Positions 31,632 to 42,609 of a DNA stretch of 64,000 nucleotides are shown here, piece after piece. Origin of the DNA: Bufo bufo (Eukaryota > Chordata > Amphibia > Anura > Bufonidae). The translations under genes were made by a program, and so were the position numbers. The notes beneath the pieces are model-generated. The model did no database searches. It saw nothing but the letters and a program-made list of their open reading frames with translations, and was not told the DNA's origin. Numbering within the stretch: position 1 is the stretch's first letter; each line of letters opens with the position of its first letter. The DNA is taken from the NCBI RefSeq assembly GCF_905171765.1, contig NC_053390.1:575510471-575574470 (forward strand), written 5' to 3'.

Positions 31632-32087
31632 TGTGGGGATTCGCTCTGGTAGTTAGGATAAGCGGGCGCAGTACAGAGGCAAAATACAAGTTCGTAATTC
31701 AAACTTCAGTGTTTATTCACACATGGTGCCAAAAACAAAATGTCACTTTTGCAGTGTTGGTGTTACTTCACACCCAATGGCAAGTTAATATAACAAAAAG
31801 TCACCTTGGTGGCAGTTCTGCCTCAGAAAGTCCAAATATAGGCTTTAGGCGGCCTGTTCCCCTGACACACGGATCTCAGCTCTCCAGCCCAGCACAGGCC
31901 TCAGATCCCAGCACATAGACATCTCTACTGAGCCCAGCTGCCTATTTAAGGATAGCCAGGTGCTGCAAAAACCCGGCACTTAAACTCTGGTCCGGTATTT
32001 GACCTCACCTGACTGGAAACCAGCCCAGCCGCACATGCTGGGAGGAAAATACCTGCCTTGCCAGACACAACCCCTCACTGTGTCACA
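31632..32087 (-). mobile_element. Solo LTR, 456 bp, with 4-bp duplication
   Basis: Read on the minus strand, the element starts TGTGACACAGTGAGG and ends GAATCCCCACA (TG...CA). GTAC is duplicated at 31628-31631 and 32088-32091. AATAAA (minus strand, near 31717) precedes tgcctctgtactgcgcccgc and accagagcgaatcccc, which closely match the 3' end of the LTR at 37398. A 4-bp duplication and no internal region fit a solo LTR, most likely Gypsy-type. Confidence 0.8.
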
Positions 32088-32091
32088 GTAC

Positions 32092-32627
32092 ATAGTAGAT
32101 ATTTGACATTTTCTCATGGACTGACTGAAACCTACTGATTGTGGAAGTTTTATGTGAGCGTCTTATAATGCTGTGCATTGAATGTCATTTTTCTAAATCA
32201 GTGAGTGGTGTGAACATCAAATTTCCTTCAATGTACTATAGCCAGGGTAAAACCTTCAACTAGGCATAGCATTTCCATGCAGGAGTCCCTGCAGGAAGGG
32301 CATCTGGGCATATTATATGTCATGTAGTGGGAGTTAATGAAGTAGTCTCCATACAATAGATCTACTAGTACAAGCAGTGCAACTCAGCTAGAAGAATATA
32401 TTATTCTATTCCACAGAGCTGATATGAGTCCAGTCATTCATAGGGTGTTCTTCATGTGTGTTAGAAGATAAGAGCTGAAAACAGCCTTGCTGTCTCATAC
32501 AATAAGCTTATCCTTTAACTGTTCTGTTGGTATGGGTTACTGTTGATCCTGTTTTAGTGGCAGTACCACCCAAGGTAAACTTTCAGACTGTTCAGCACTG
32601 TTTCTAGGACCATTGTAGCTCTTCACT
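32092..32627. other. Intergenic sequence, no feature seen
   Basis: No supported gene or repeat boundary. Confidence 0.45.
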
Positions 32628-32824
32628 TACAATGCACTCGGAAAGTCTTCTTTTTTTTTTTCGCATTTCATGTTGCGGGCTTTTGCTCAAATAAAAAAAG
32701 ATCAAACTTTTGCCCATCGATCTGCACTCAATACCCCATGAGAAAATTAAAACAAAAAAAAAATGTTATTTTATTTTTGCAAACGTGTATTAAAAAGGAA
32801 AAACTAAAACCTCATATGGACATA

Positions 32825-34374
32825 CAGTTGTGTTCAAAATAATAGTGTGTTTAAAAAAGTGAATAAAGCTTAAAATCCTTCTAATAGCGTTTATTTCCAT
32901 ACACACAAATGCATTGGGAACACTACACATTCTATTCCAAATCAAAACATGCAACAATGCAAAAATTGCAGTGTTTGTATTCTTCTTTACAAACTCAAAC
33001 ATTCACTATATAAACTGAAAAATGTTTGAAGATTTTGCTTTCCTTTGAATCACTTAACTAATATTTAGTTGTATAACCACTGTTTCTTAGAACTGCTGTA
33101 CATCTGTGTTGCATGGAGTCTACCAACTTCTGGCACCTGTGAACAGGTATTCCAGCCCAGGATGATTGGACTACATTCCACAGTTCTTCTCTATTTCTTG
33201 GTTTTGCCTCAGAAACTGCATTTTTTATGTTACCCCACAAGTTTTCTATTGGATTAAGATCCGGGGATTGGGCTGGCCACTCCATAACGTCAATCTTGTT
33301 GGTCTGGAACCAAGATGTTGCACGTTTACTGGTGTGTTTGGGGTCGTTGTCTTGTTGGAACACCCATTTCAAGGGCATTTCCTCTTCAGCATAAGGCAGC
33401 ATGACCTCTTCAAGTATTCTGGTGTATTCAAACTGATCCATGATCCCTGGTATGCGATAAATAGGCCCAACACCTTAGTATGAGAAACATCCCCATATCA
33501 TGATGCTTCCGCCACCATGCTTCACTGTCTTCACAGTGTACTGTGGCTTGAATTCAGTGTTTGGGGCGTCGCCTGACAAACTGTCTCCGGCCACTAGACC
33601 CAAAAAGAACAATCTTACTTTCATCAGTCCACAAAATGTCTCTTTAGGCCAGTCAATGTGCTCTTTGGCAAATTGTAACCTCGTCAGCGTCTTTTTTTCT
33701 ACAGTGGGACTTTGCGGGGGCTTCTTGCAGATAGCTTTGCTTCACATAGGCGTCTTCTAATTGTAACAGTACTCACAGGTAACTTTAGACCTTCTTTGAT
33801 CTTCCTGGAGCTGATTATTGGCTGAGTCCTTGCCATTTTGGCTATTCTTCTATCCATTCGAATGGTAGTTTTTCACTTTCTTCCACGTCTTTCAAGTTTT
33901 GGTTGCCATTTTAAAGCATTTGCGATCATTTTAGCTGAAAAGCCTATCATTTTCTGCACTTCTTTATATGTTTTGCCCTCTCCAATCAACTTTTTAATCA
34001 AGGTACGCTGTTTTTCTGAACAATGTCTGGAACGACCCATTTTTCTCAGAATTTCAGAGAAAAATGCACTGTAACCAGCATGTACAACATTTGCTGCCTT
34101 CCTTCCTTAAATAAGGGCAATAATTGCCACCTGTTTTTCAAAGAATGAATGAGCTCACTAATTGAACTCCACACTGCTATTATTTTGAACATGCCCCTTT
34201 CAATAAGTCATTGAATTACACAGAATCAGCAGCATGCATGTCATGACTGTTGGGTTTCTATTACTCTACTACACCTGCTAGTAAATTATTTGCCATGTAG
34301 AAATATCATTTCTACCAAAAACAGTGATAGATCAGGTTAGTAATGTCTGACTGCTATTATTTTGAACACAACTA
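32825..34374 (-). mobile_element. Tc1-like transposon nested in another Tc1
   Basis: Ends are cagttgtgttcaaaataata at the left and, from the right, tagttgtgttcaaaataata. Both are flanked by TA (32823-32824 and 34375-34376). At 1.55 kb it is the most complete Tc1-like copy in the window. Confidence 0.93.
33058..34040 (-). pseudogene. Tc1-like transposase, nearly complete but interrupted
   Basis: Translation starts at ATG 34040-34038 with MGRSRHCSEKQRTLIKKLIG, a paired-like helix-turn-helix. A TGA interrupts at about 33875-33873. The first catalytic aspartate is in [12 protein letters not shown] (about 33617), the second in WVFQQDNDPKHTS, and the glutamate in SPDLNPIENLWGNIKN. The last two lie in a clean 127-residue open segment (33441-33058). 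Expected length is about 330 residues, near the usual Tc1 size. A few frame disruptions between 33440 and 33760 make it inactive. Confidence 0.9.
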
Positions 34375-34387
34375 TAAGTGTCTAGAC

Positions 34388-34534
34388 CAGGCATCCTCAA
34401 ACTGCGGCCCTCCAGTTGTTGTAAAACTACAACTCCCACAATGCCCTGCTGTAGGCTGATACCTGTAGGCTGTTCAGGCATGCTGGGAGTTGTAGTTTTG
34501 CAACAGCTGGAGGGCCGCAGTTTGAGGATGCCTG
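34388..34534. mobile_element. 147-bp hAT MITE with perfect duplication
   Basis: The ends caggcatcctcaaactgcgg and, from the right, caggcatcctcaaactgcgg are identical inverted repeats. The flanking 8-bp duplication gtctagac (34380-34387 and 34535-34542) is perfect and happens to be palindromic. The interior has aaaactacaactccc and gggagttgtagtttt. Confidence 0.93.
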
Positions 34535-34730
34535 GTCTAGACTCTTTGCTATGACATTTGTAATTTAGCTTTTGGAGCCTCCCCTCTCTCTAGATCATCT
34601 TTGAGATGTTTCTACACCTTGATTGGAGTCCATCTGGGGTAAATTCAGTTAATTTGAAATAATTTTGAAAGATACACCACTGTCTATATAAGGCGTCACA
34701 GCTCAAAATCATATTGAAAAATCAAGCCAA

Positions 34731-35360
34731 TGGGAGGAAAGAACTGCCTGGATGCACAGATATGGAGAAAGGTACAAGAAATCTCTGCCACACTGAAAGT
34801 TCCCAAGAGCAGAGTGGCCTCTATAATTCTTAAATGGAAGTAATTTGGAACAAACAGTACTCTTCACTCTTCCTAGAGCTTTCCCACCAAACTAAGTTAT
34901 TAGGGGTAAGGACTTTGGTAAGAGAGGTGACCTAGAACCTAATGGTCACTCTGGTTGAGCTTCAAAGATTTTGTGTAGGGAGATCAACCATCACTTTAGC
35001 ACTCCACCAAGGTGGGTATTATGGCAGAGTGACCAGAAAGAAGCCTCTCCTCAGTAGAAAATACATGAAATCCTATCTGGAGTTTGCAATAAAAGCACCA
35101 ATTCTCAGACTGTGGGAAACAAGATTCTCTGGTCTGATGAAACCAAGATTTAAGTTTTTTTGGTCTCAGACTAGTTCTAAGCATCATGTCTGAAGGAAAT
35201 TGCTCATCACCTGCCCAACACTATCTCTACTGTGAAGCATGGTGGTGGCAGCATGGGGGTGTTTTTTAGCGGCTGGGACAGGGAGACTGGTCAGGGTTAA
35301 GTGAAAATGGAGCAAAGTACAGAGATATTCTTTATGAAAACTTTATCCAGAGTTCTATGG
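34731..35360 (+). pseudogene. Remnant transposase of the outer Tc1 element
   Basis: Starting at 34731 (atgggaggaaagaactgcct), the sequence resembles a Tc1-family transposase gene by DNA pattern: aggttcccaagagcaga-type and gtgaagcatggtggtggcag segments are recognisable. The frame is broken many times. The second aspartate and the glutamate region are absent because the 3' part is missing. Confidence 0.7.
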
Positions 35361-35520
35361 ACCTTGGAGACGGAGATGAAATTCAGTTGGCAACATGCAC
35401 TAGATGACAAGTTTAGGGGCTACAACAGATGACTTAGGAAAAACAGTGCACAAGGTCTAGCTCAGTAGAGGCTTGACCAATATACTCCCAAGAGTCAAAA
35501 GCAAATGAACTGATCCTTTT
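35361..35520. other. Unassigned sequence between the Tc1 and PLE copies
   Basis: No feature recognised. Confidence 0.4.
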
Positions 35521-35974
35521 GGATGGGGACAGAGGGAATAAAACTTAACATTTAATGAGTGATAATTAGAATAAATGGCACAAAAAGAAAAAATTCACAA
35601 AACACATATAAAAGACAGGCCCATGTGGGCCTAAACAAAAGCAGGTATTGCCAGTGTAGAAAAGGAACGCTCTCACCCAAGATGGACGCGATGAATGGAA
35701 CTCATCAGGAGGGTGCCATGTAAGGATTCCAGGAAAAACGTCTTCCAATTCTTTCTGCTGGTGGTCACTGGATACCATGCGAGAAGGATGTCAAACAAGA
35801 GGTTGCTATAAGCATAGGCAGTGGTCGGGAACAGTTTCCCTGGTCAGACCCTGAAACAGGGAAGGGGCTAGTACGACCCTGCCTACCTATACGGAGTACT
35901 TGCCCCGCAAGGAGCGACCCCGTCCGGAAACCTGTCCCTGGGGGAGGCCGGTATCCCTGATATACCCTATAAAG

Positions 35975-36019
35975 TTCCCGACGTGTCACGTTTCATTTCC
36001 ATAAAACTCATCAGGGGAA
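35975..36019 (-). ncRNA. Minimal type I hammerhead ribozyme
   Basis: On the minus strand, stem I pairs TTCCC (36019-36015) with GGGAA (35979-35975). The first core strand CTGATGA is at 36014-36008. Stem II pairs GTTTT with GGAAAT-side bases (36007-36003 with 35999-35995, including G-U wobbles) around ATG. The second core strand GAAA is at 35994-35991. Stem III is CGTG-A-CACG (35990-35982), then U (35981) and C17 (35980). Cleavage would fall between 35980 and 35979. All conserved core positions are present. Such ribozymes with a very short stem III are described from PLE terminal repeats and are thought to act as dimers. Confidence 0.75.
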
Positions 36020-36955
36020 TTGTAGACTTGAGGGTAACAGGCAAACCAAGCCTGTAGTTAAAGGGGAAAATTAGCAACAATTAAAGCCAAGCAGGCTAAA
36101 GACTTTGAGCAAGGCCAGTTAAGGCCAATATGGCTCAAAACAGGCATTAGGATGGACCAGTGGGACCAATCAGGCTCAGGAGACAGTGGTCGGGCCAGTG
36201 GGACCAGACGACACGGACAGTGGTCGGGGCCAGTGGGACCAGACAACACAATTGCAACCACAGATGGACCTATAGTGTCGGCGTGCCTATGGGCCGCAAC
36301 AGCACATTGGTATACTGCAAAAAAAGTGTAACACGGTCCCTGTGGGGCCCAAGACGTTGGGTACATAATATGGGGCTGTCGGCGAATATCTACCTTTGTA
36401 ATGCCACTTTTAAAGGCAGAGCCCAGCGCGCCAGTTGTCCAGAACCGCCCTACAAGGTCACGTGCGGCAGGGTACGCCCAGTCACGTGACCCAGGTCTGT
36501 GTGCCATGGAACGCAGCGCACGGCAGCGCCTGTGCCCCACGTGCCGTCCAGGGAGCTAACAAAGATGGAGGTGTGCTCAACGTGAGGAGCACATAAAGGG
36601 AGCGGGAATACGTGGAACACAGCGCAACCACCGCTCCACCGGGATGACACGCACGTCAGGGGAGGGATGGAGTTTACATCCTGGAGGCGGGCTGGTTGCC
36701 AGGCAATCGGGACTCCGGGAACTATGCCGCGGAGTGTCAACAATTGCCGGGGAGACCAACAGTCAAATGGATCTCCTGATTCAACAAAGCAATATATTAC
36801 TTAAATCACAGAGCTACATATGTGCAAGTTAGGCAGACAACAGACTCAACTGTAGAACAGTTTGACTAATGTTAAGGCTAAGTAAAGAAGTGAATATAGC
36901 TGGGTGGCTATGGTGGCCGGACGATCACAGAAAACAGCTATAATTAAGCTGTTCA

Positions 36956-37381
36956 TTAAGGCCCAATGGAGCCATGGTTTTTAAATAATAGATCCAACGG
37001 GTTTCGCGCTGCAAGATCGCCCCGCAGTCCCCTGTCCCCCCGACGGGGAGGGAGGACCCTATCGATGCCCATGACAGACACATGGGCAATGCCATTATGG
37101 TGGTTATGGATATGGTTGGCCACTGGTGTGTTCTTGGCCTTAGAAATGTCATTAAGGTGTTCGCCCACTCGTCTGCGGAACTCGCGGATGGTCTTACCGA
37201 CATATTCCTTGCCGCATTCGCAGGCAAGGCGGTAGATCACCCCTCGGGTCCTGCAGTTGATGAAGTGATTAATGGTATATGCTTTCCCAGTGATGTTGAA
37301 TTTATACAGGGAAAAAGAACGGAACCGGTTAATAAAATATATTAGTAAGTTGTAACTATTGTAGGAAAACGCAAGGGGCAA
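36956..37381 (-). pseudogene. PLE protein C-terminal part with GIY-YIG endonuclease
   Basis: An open 142-residue segment contains GVIYRLACECGKEYVGKT (GIY-YIG core) and then IREFRRRVGEHLNDI with the catalytic arginine. It continues with NTPVANHIHNHHNG and a C-terminal NPLDLLFKNHGS motif common in PLE proteins. The N-terminal reverse transcriptase is absent. The endonuclease region itself is unbroken, so this copy is younger than the one at 19480. Confidence 0.85.
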
Positions 37382-37397
37382 TCATTGACAGAAGATA

Positions 37398-37932
37398 TGT
37401 GTCACCGAGGTTCCTGGCCTCGGTGAGGTAAGTGACGGTAATTTAAAGTGTCAGCGGCAGCTAGTGCTGACTGACACTATTGGTTATTTAGTGTGGCTGT
37501 AAAGCCGATCCGGGCCAGCTCTTACTGGGAGCAGCCAAAGTGCAGGGTGGGTGACTATTCCCAAGGTTCCAGGCCGGGTTTTGGTTAGGGATATAAAACC
37601 CAGCCAGCAGTCTGAGGTGGTGTGGATTATCCTCCATCTGACAGTGGAGCTTTGCCAGTCTCTGTGTTGGAGCCTGAGAGTTTGGGCCGGGATTAAGGCC
37701 TGCTCTCTTGTTTGGATGAAAGCACGTGGACTTCTGTTTCACCCAAGGACTTATGTGCTGCAGCCTGGTGTGAACAAACACCAGATTCAAGGTGACAGTT
37801 TTTTCCTTGAAACTGACTTTTTGTTGTCACTTTACTTATGTGTGAATAAAACACTGCACTGTTTAAGTTAAAGACGTTGTCGTTGCCTCTATACTGCGTC
37901 CGCAAGCCTGTCTACCAGAGTAAATCCCCTCA
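37398..37932 (+). mobile_element. LTR (probably solo), related to the one at 31632
   Basis: Starting with tgtgtcaccgagg, the sequence has a TATA box (tataaaa, 37592-37598) and AATAAA (37845-37850). It ends with tgcctctatactgcgtccgc, then accagagtaaatcccctca. The 3' part matches the minus-strand LTR at 31632-32087. No clear flanking duplication was found, so the exact ends are uncertain. No internal retrotransposon genes lie nearby. Confidence 0.65.
37592..37598 (+). promoter_or_regulatory. TATA box of the LTR
   Basis: ggatataaaacccagcc lies about 195 bp into the LTR and about 250 bp before its poly(A) signal, a normal U3/R arrangement. Confidence 0.5.
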
Positions 37933-38296
37933 CTATGCACTGACACTGTCTATCAGAAGGGGAAAAAAAAGTTTAGTTACTCTTTAACTTTCATGTGAAA
38001 TCCAACAGAAAAATTATTTATATACCTCTTGATTAAATCAGAGGCATACAGAAATACTGCAGGGCACCATAGACTTCTACAGGTGGTGCATTATAGCGCC
38101 ATAGAAGTAGAGGTTGTACAGAGCAGTAATGTGTTTGTGGGCGTGATATGTAGGGCTCTGGTTTATGGTTTACTCAGGGTTAATAAATGCATGGCTCAGA
38201 TCATAGTACATAACTATGATAAGCACCACACAGTGTAACATGACCTTGACTCTGACTGTATACATTGAATGTAAGCAGGAGTTTACAAATCAGTGC
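37933..38296. other. Intergenic sequence, no feature seen
   Basis: Only short chance ORFs. Confidence 0.45.
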
Positions 38297-38299
38297 TTA

Positions 38300-38691
38300 G
38301 GGTACTTTCACACTAGCGTTATTCTTTTCCAGTATTGAAATCCGGTAAAAGGTCTCAATACCAGAAAAAAACGCATCAGTTTTGTCCAAATGCATTCTGA
38401 ATGGAAAGCAATCCGTTCAGTATGCATCAGGATGTCTTCCGTTCTGTCCCTTGTACAGTATTTGACCAGACAAAATACCGCAGAATGCTGCAGTATTTTT
38501 TCCAGTCAAAATCCCGAAACAATACCGCAATTGCCGGATCCGGCATTAATTTCCATAGAGATGTACTAACGAGACGTCTAACGATCCGGGAAAAAAAGCT
38601 ATCCATTTGTACACGGCTTGCCAAATCCGTCAGGCAGTTCCATTCCCGAAACTGCCTGCCGGATTCTAACAACGCTAGTGTGAAAGTATCG
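38300..38691. mobile_element. 392-bp MITE with TTA duplication
   Basis: The ends gggtactttcacactagcgt and, from the right, cgatactttcacactagcgt are inverted repeats, flanked by TTA (38297-38299 and 38692-38694). The terminal motif tactttcacactagcg is shared with the elements at 4351 and 11816. Confidence 0.85.
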
Positions 38692-38883
38692 TTAGTTTTC
38701 TCTTTTTATTAGGTTTAGATTGATTTTCTTTTTCAACAAACAATTAAAGACTTTACAGTTGGTTTGTTACATTGCTGAGCTGAATTTTTCATTACAGTCA
38801 AGTAGCAATGAGAGACTTAATCTTTCCACAAAATAAAGTCATATAAACATTAAACTTTGTGGGAAAGAAAATAATATGAAAGC

Positions 38884-38885
<2 letters not shown>

Positions 38886-38915
<30 letters not shown>
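38886..38915. repeat. (GA)n microsatellite
   Basis: About 15 uninterrupted GA dinucleotides. Confidence 0.97.
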
Positions 38916-38918
<3 letters not shown>

Positions 38919-39419
38919 AATACACAAAAAGATAGATAACTCAGAGACAACAGTTTAACAGATAACCTATTGCGCTCAATTAACCAGAAAACGTATTGCA
39001 ACCAAGTTCAATTATCTACCAATGAGATATGTCTTATCAGTTGTATTATTGCTTCTGGCAATCATCTTCTCAAAGCTACAATTGGTGCTCGCCTTCCTTG
39101 ATATTTGGGATATAGAGGGGATTACAAAATGTCAGTTTTTTGCGCTATACTTTGAGTATTTCGTTTTCAATAGTGAGCAGCTTTTTTACATTCTTACCAC
39201 TTATCACTTAGTTTCCATTATCTGTGATAGAACAATTAGGTGGTGTGATGCCTTATCCCACGATTCATGTAAAAAATGAAAGACATGATGATCAGACATC
39301 ACAGTACATGTCAATACCTTTCTAACAAAGCTAGAACCAGCCCTGTACCTCACATGGTACCAGAGATCTCCCCATTCATTGCTCTGCTGGATTTCTTTCA
39401 GGCTGTCAGCTTAGGGAGT
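38916..39419. other. Intergenic sequence, no feature seen
   Basis: A frame at 39022-39279 (85 residues) contains a hydrophobic start but resembles no known protein. Confidence 0.4.
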
Positions 39420-39935
39420 ATGTCCTTTCTGCTACAGCTCTCTCCCTGTCACAATTAAAAAGGTGTGTCCTTTCTGCTACAGCTCTCTCCCTGCCACAGC
39501 TCAACAGGTGTGTCCTTTCTGCTACAGCTCTCTCCCTGCCACAGCTCAAGAGGTGTGTCCTTTCTGCTACAGCTCTCTCCCTGCCACAACTCAAGAGGTG
39601 TGTCCTTTCTGCTACAGCTCTCTCCCTGCCACAGCTCAAGAGGTGTGTCCTTTCTGCTACAGCTCTCTCCCTGCCACAGCTCAAGAGGTGTGTCCTTTCT
39701 GCTACAGCTCTCTCCCTGCCACAGCTCAAGAGGTGTGTCCTTTCTGCTACAGCTCTCTCCCTGCCACAGCTCAAGAGCTGTGTCCTTTCTGCTACAGCTC
39801 TCTCCCTGCCACAACTCAAGAGGTGTGTCCTTTCTGCTACAGCTCTCTCCCTGCCACAACTCAAGAGGTGTGTCCTTTCTGCTACAGCTCTCTCCCTGCC
39901 ACAACTCAAGAGGTGTGTCCTTTCTGCTACAGCTT
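39420..39935. repeat. 45-bp minisatellite, about 11 copies
   Basis: The unit gtgtcctttctgctacagct, then ctctccctgccacarctcaa, repeats every 45 bp (for example 39552 and 39597) with few differences. The period is 15 codons, so four overlapping ORFs of 149-192 residues stay open on both strands. None has a supporting context. Confidence 0.96.
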
Positions 39936-40400
39936 CTTGGACAAGTCCTTTCTCAGGAGGTGTTTCCTTTCTGCTGCAGCTCACTGCCTATAACTGTCAA
40001 TGCATCTAGAAGTATACATGGTTGGTAGCTGTTAAAAGATGGAACTGAGTATGTGAGTCCACAAAGAAATAAGGAAAAGTACAAACTGGAGGTCGTACTA
40101 CATTTTATTGAATTACTCAGTGACTATACAAAATTTTTAATGCCATGCTATTATAGTGCAAAAGTATTCAGATTCTGTAAATGGCTAACTACTGTAGTCG
40201 AGTAATTCTGGGACTACCATAGAGATAAATGAAGCAGCAGTGCGCATGCTTGTCCTGCCACTGCTTCATTTCAGGGGCCCCATGAGGTATGAGGCCCCAT
40301 TATCATGATTGTTGGGTCTCCTAGTTGTAGGACCACCACCCATCAAACAGTTATCCTCTAATTTTCTACAAATGGAATACCCCAGTGCAAATAAATTGCA
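39936..40400. other. Intergenic sequence, no feature seen
   Basis: Nothing supported between the minisatellite and the Helitron. Confidence 0.4.
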
Positions 40401-40408
40401 TACAATAG

Positions 40409-42423
40409 TCAAGCTAAGTGCATGTATGCATGTATGTATGTATGTATGTCCGCTAAAGGATTCCACACCGTCGCATTTACAGTCATGAAATTTGGGACAC
40501 TGGTACATCAGGTGTCCGGGAAGGTTTTAGACCAGGTCTCAGCTCTCTAGGACATACCGTTCCTGAGATATTCCCAAAAAATGCAAATATGGCACATCAC
40601 ATGACCTACATTAGCCAATAGAAGCCTGCAGGTCTTTCTCTTCATATCCCAACTGCCATAAACACGGTCACATGACCCTTATCAGCCAATAGAAGCTCGC
40701 AGACCCTTAGTCTCCACATACATACAGTTTTACACCAGGTTTCCATAACTACCCAGCCATTTTTCTTCACTGCTGTAGGTCAGCTTTAAAGGGGCAGGGC
40801 ACTTCGGATAACACTGTTAAGGGAGCAGAATGCTATGGAGGTCACAGAAAAGGGTATAGGTAGGATGGCAATTTAGGCCATACTCAAAAGATGGACTTAA
40901 AAGCCCCGCCTCCAGGTTCCACTAAGCCACGCCCTAACCCAGTTAGACCACGCCCCTTCCCACTCCGCAGCTGACAGGGATTGAAAAAATGAAGGTAAGA
41001 ATCAACTTCTGTCAGCTGCAGGGGTGGGAGGGAGGGGGACTTTTTCCCTGCAGCTCACACTCAGACAGCAGTGCTGCTGTCTGAGAGTGAGCTGTTCAAA
41101 AGGACATCCCTGTGTCTGTCCAGGCCCTGCACCGGACAGAGTACAGGCAGTCTGAAAGCAGGACTGTTCGGCCTAAAACCGGACCTCTGGTCACCCTAGG
41201 GGCAAGCTGCTGTGGAGGTCACAGTTAAGGGGACAGTCCGCTATGGAGGTCAGTGTTAAGGGGCAGATTTCTGTAGAGTCGACTGTTAAGAGGATAGGGT
41301 GTTATGGAAATCACTGTTAAGGAGATGGGGTACTGTGGAGGTCACTAATAAAGGGGCAGTCACTGTGAAGGTCACAGTTAAAGGGTAGGACTGCTGTGGA
41401 GGTTAATGTTAAGGGGAAGGGATACTGGGGAGGTCACTGTTATAGGGGAAGGTGCTGTGGAGGTCTCTGTTAAGGGGGCAGTGAACAATGGAAGTCACAG
41501 TTAAGGGGACGGTCCGCTATGGAGGTCAGTGTTACGGGGCGGAGTGCTGTAGAGGTCACTGTTAAGGGGGTGGGGTGTTGTGGAGGTCACATTTTAAGGA
41601 AACGGAGCTCTGTGGAGGTCACTGTTAAGGGGGTGGGTTATTGTGGAAATCACTGTTAATGAGACAGGATACTGTGGAGGTCACTAATAAAGGGGCGGCC
41701 GCTGTGGAGGTTACTTTTAAAGGGGAGGGTGCTGTGGATGTTACTGTTAAGGTGGAAGGCTGCTGTGGAGGTCACTGTAAAAGGGGCGGGCACTGTGGAC
41801 GTCACTGTTAAGGGAGGAGTGGACTGTGGAGGCCACTATTAAAGGGACAGCAGGTTCCTGTGAGGTCACTGTTAAGGCAGCGGGGTACTGTGAGGTCACT
41901 GTTAAGGCAGCAGGGTACTGTGAGGTCACTGTTAAGGCAGCAGGGTACTGTGAGGTCACTGTTAAGGGATCGGAGTACTGTGGCAGTCACTGTTAAAGGG
42001 ACAGTCGCTGTGGAGGTCTCTGTCAAGGGGGCCGGGAATGGTGGAGGTCAGTTAAAGGGACTATAACCTATGGTTAGTGTTAAGGGGCAGGTGCTGTAGA
42101 GGTCACTGTTAAGGGGGCGGGGCCCTGTGGAGGTCACTGTCAAGGGGATAAGGTGATGGGGAAATCACTGTTAAAGGGGAAGGCTGCTGTGAAGGTCAAA
42201 GTTAAGGAGGTGGGCTACTGTGGAGGTCTCATTTTAAGGAGACGGGGCACTGTGTGGGAGGTCAGTGTTAAGGGTTGGGGGCCTGTGGAGGTCACTGTTA
42301 GGGGGGAGGGGTACTATAGAGGTCACTGTTATAGTGGATAGTGTCGATATCTTTTAACGACACACACAAACATTAAATGAAATAGATGAAATATACCCGT
42401 GCAAAGCCGGGTCCTTCTGCTAG
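40409..42423 (+). mobile_element. Non-autonomous Helitron with internal minisatellite
   Basis: The 3' end is canonical: a hairpin (acccg-tgcaaagc-cgggt, 42393-42412) lies about ten bases before a terminal CTAG (42420-42423). The 5' part has a (TATG)n run followed by gtccgctaaaggattc and accgtcgcatttacagtca, which I recall from vertebrate Helitrons. The exact 5' TC start is uncertain. No Rep/helicase is encoded. About 1.1 kb of the body is a minisatellite. Confidence 0.72.
41180..42340. repeat. Degenerate 38-40 bp minisatellite in the Helitron
   Basis: Variants of ctgtggaggtcactgttaag, then gggcgggg, repeat about 30 times with substitutions and small length changes. Three nearly identical units (ggtactgtgaggtcactgtt) stand in tandem at about 41880-41960. 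Confidence 0.9.
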
Positions 42424-42609
42424 AACAAAAATTAAAAAAAAGATACAGAAGAACATCCTAGGCACCAAACCACTGGACTACATGAGCTGAGTCACAATGA
42501 ACTCCAGCCTTTCGCAGAAGCCACGAAAGCATTGGATATCACTTTTCACTGTCACAGTAGGAAACAGTACTGTGCTGCTCATGTTTACATTTTTCCTAGA
42601 CCATAATGA

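Larger units (their letters stand above)
32630..35360 (+). mobile_element. Tc1-like element, interrupted twice and truncated
   Basis: The left end caatgcactcggaaagtctt follows TA (32628-32629). The right end is lost near 35360. It is split by a complete second Tc1 element (32825-34374) and by a hAT MITE (34388-34534). Removing both restores a continuous leader ending gactctttgctatgacattt. The left terminus resembles the inverted right end of the Tc1 copy at 63419 (caaggcactg). Confidence 0.78.
35560..37390 (-). mobile_element. Penelope-like element, 5'-truncated
   Basis: On the minus strand, a GIY-YIG endonuclease frame (37381-36956) is followed by about 0.9 kb of non-coding sequence. A terminal-repeat-like block with a hammerhead (35975-36019) and its continuation to about 35560 come next. 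The RT part is missing. The cut at about 37390 lies next to the LTR starting at 37398. Confidence 0.78.

Noticed and set aside
37398..37932. Full-length LTR retrotransposon between 31632 and 37932
   Set aside because: The two LTRs are in opposite orientation, differ in sequence, and no gag or pol lies between them. Each is best read as a separate insertion.
39406..40028. Four overlapping ORFs of 149-192 residues
   Set aside because: All are translations of a 45-bp tandem repeat, with no start context or non-repeat domain.
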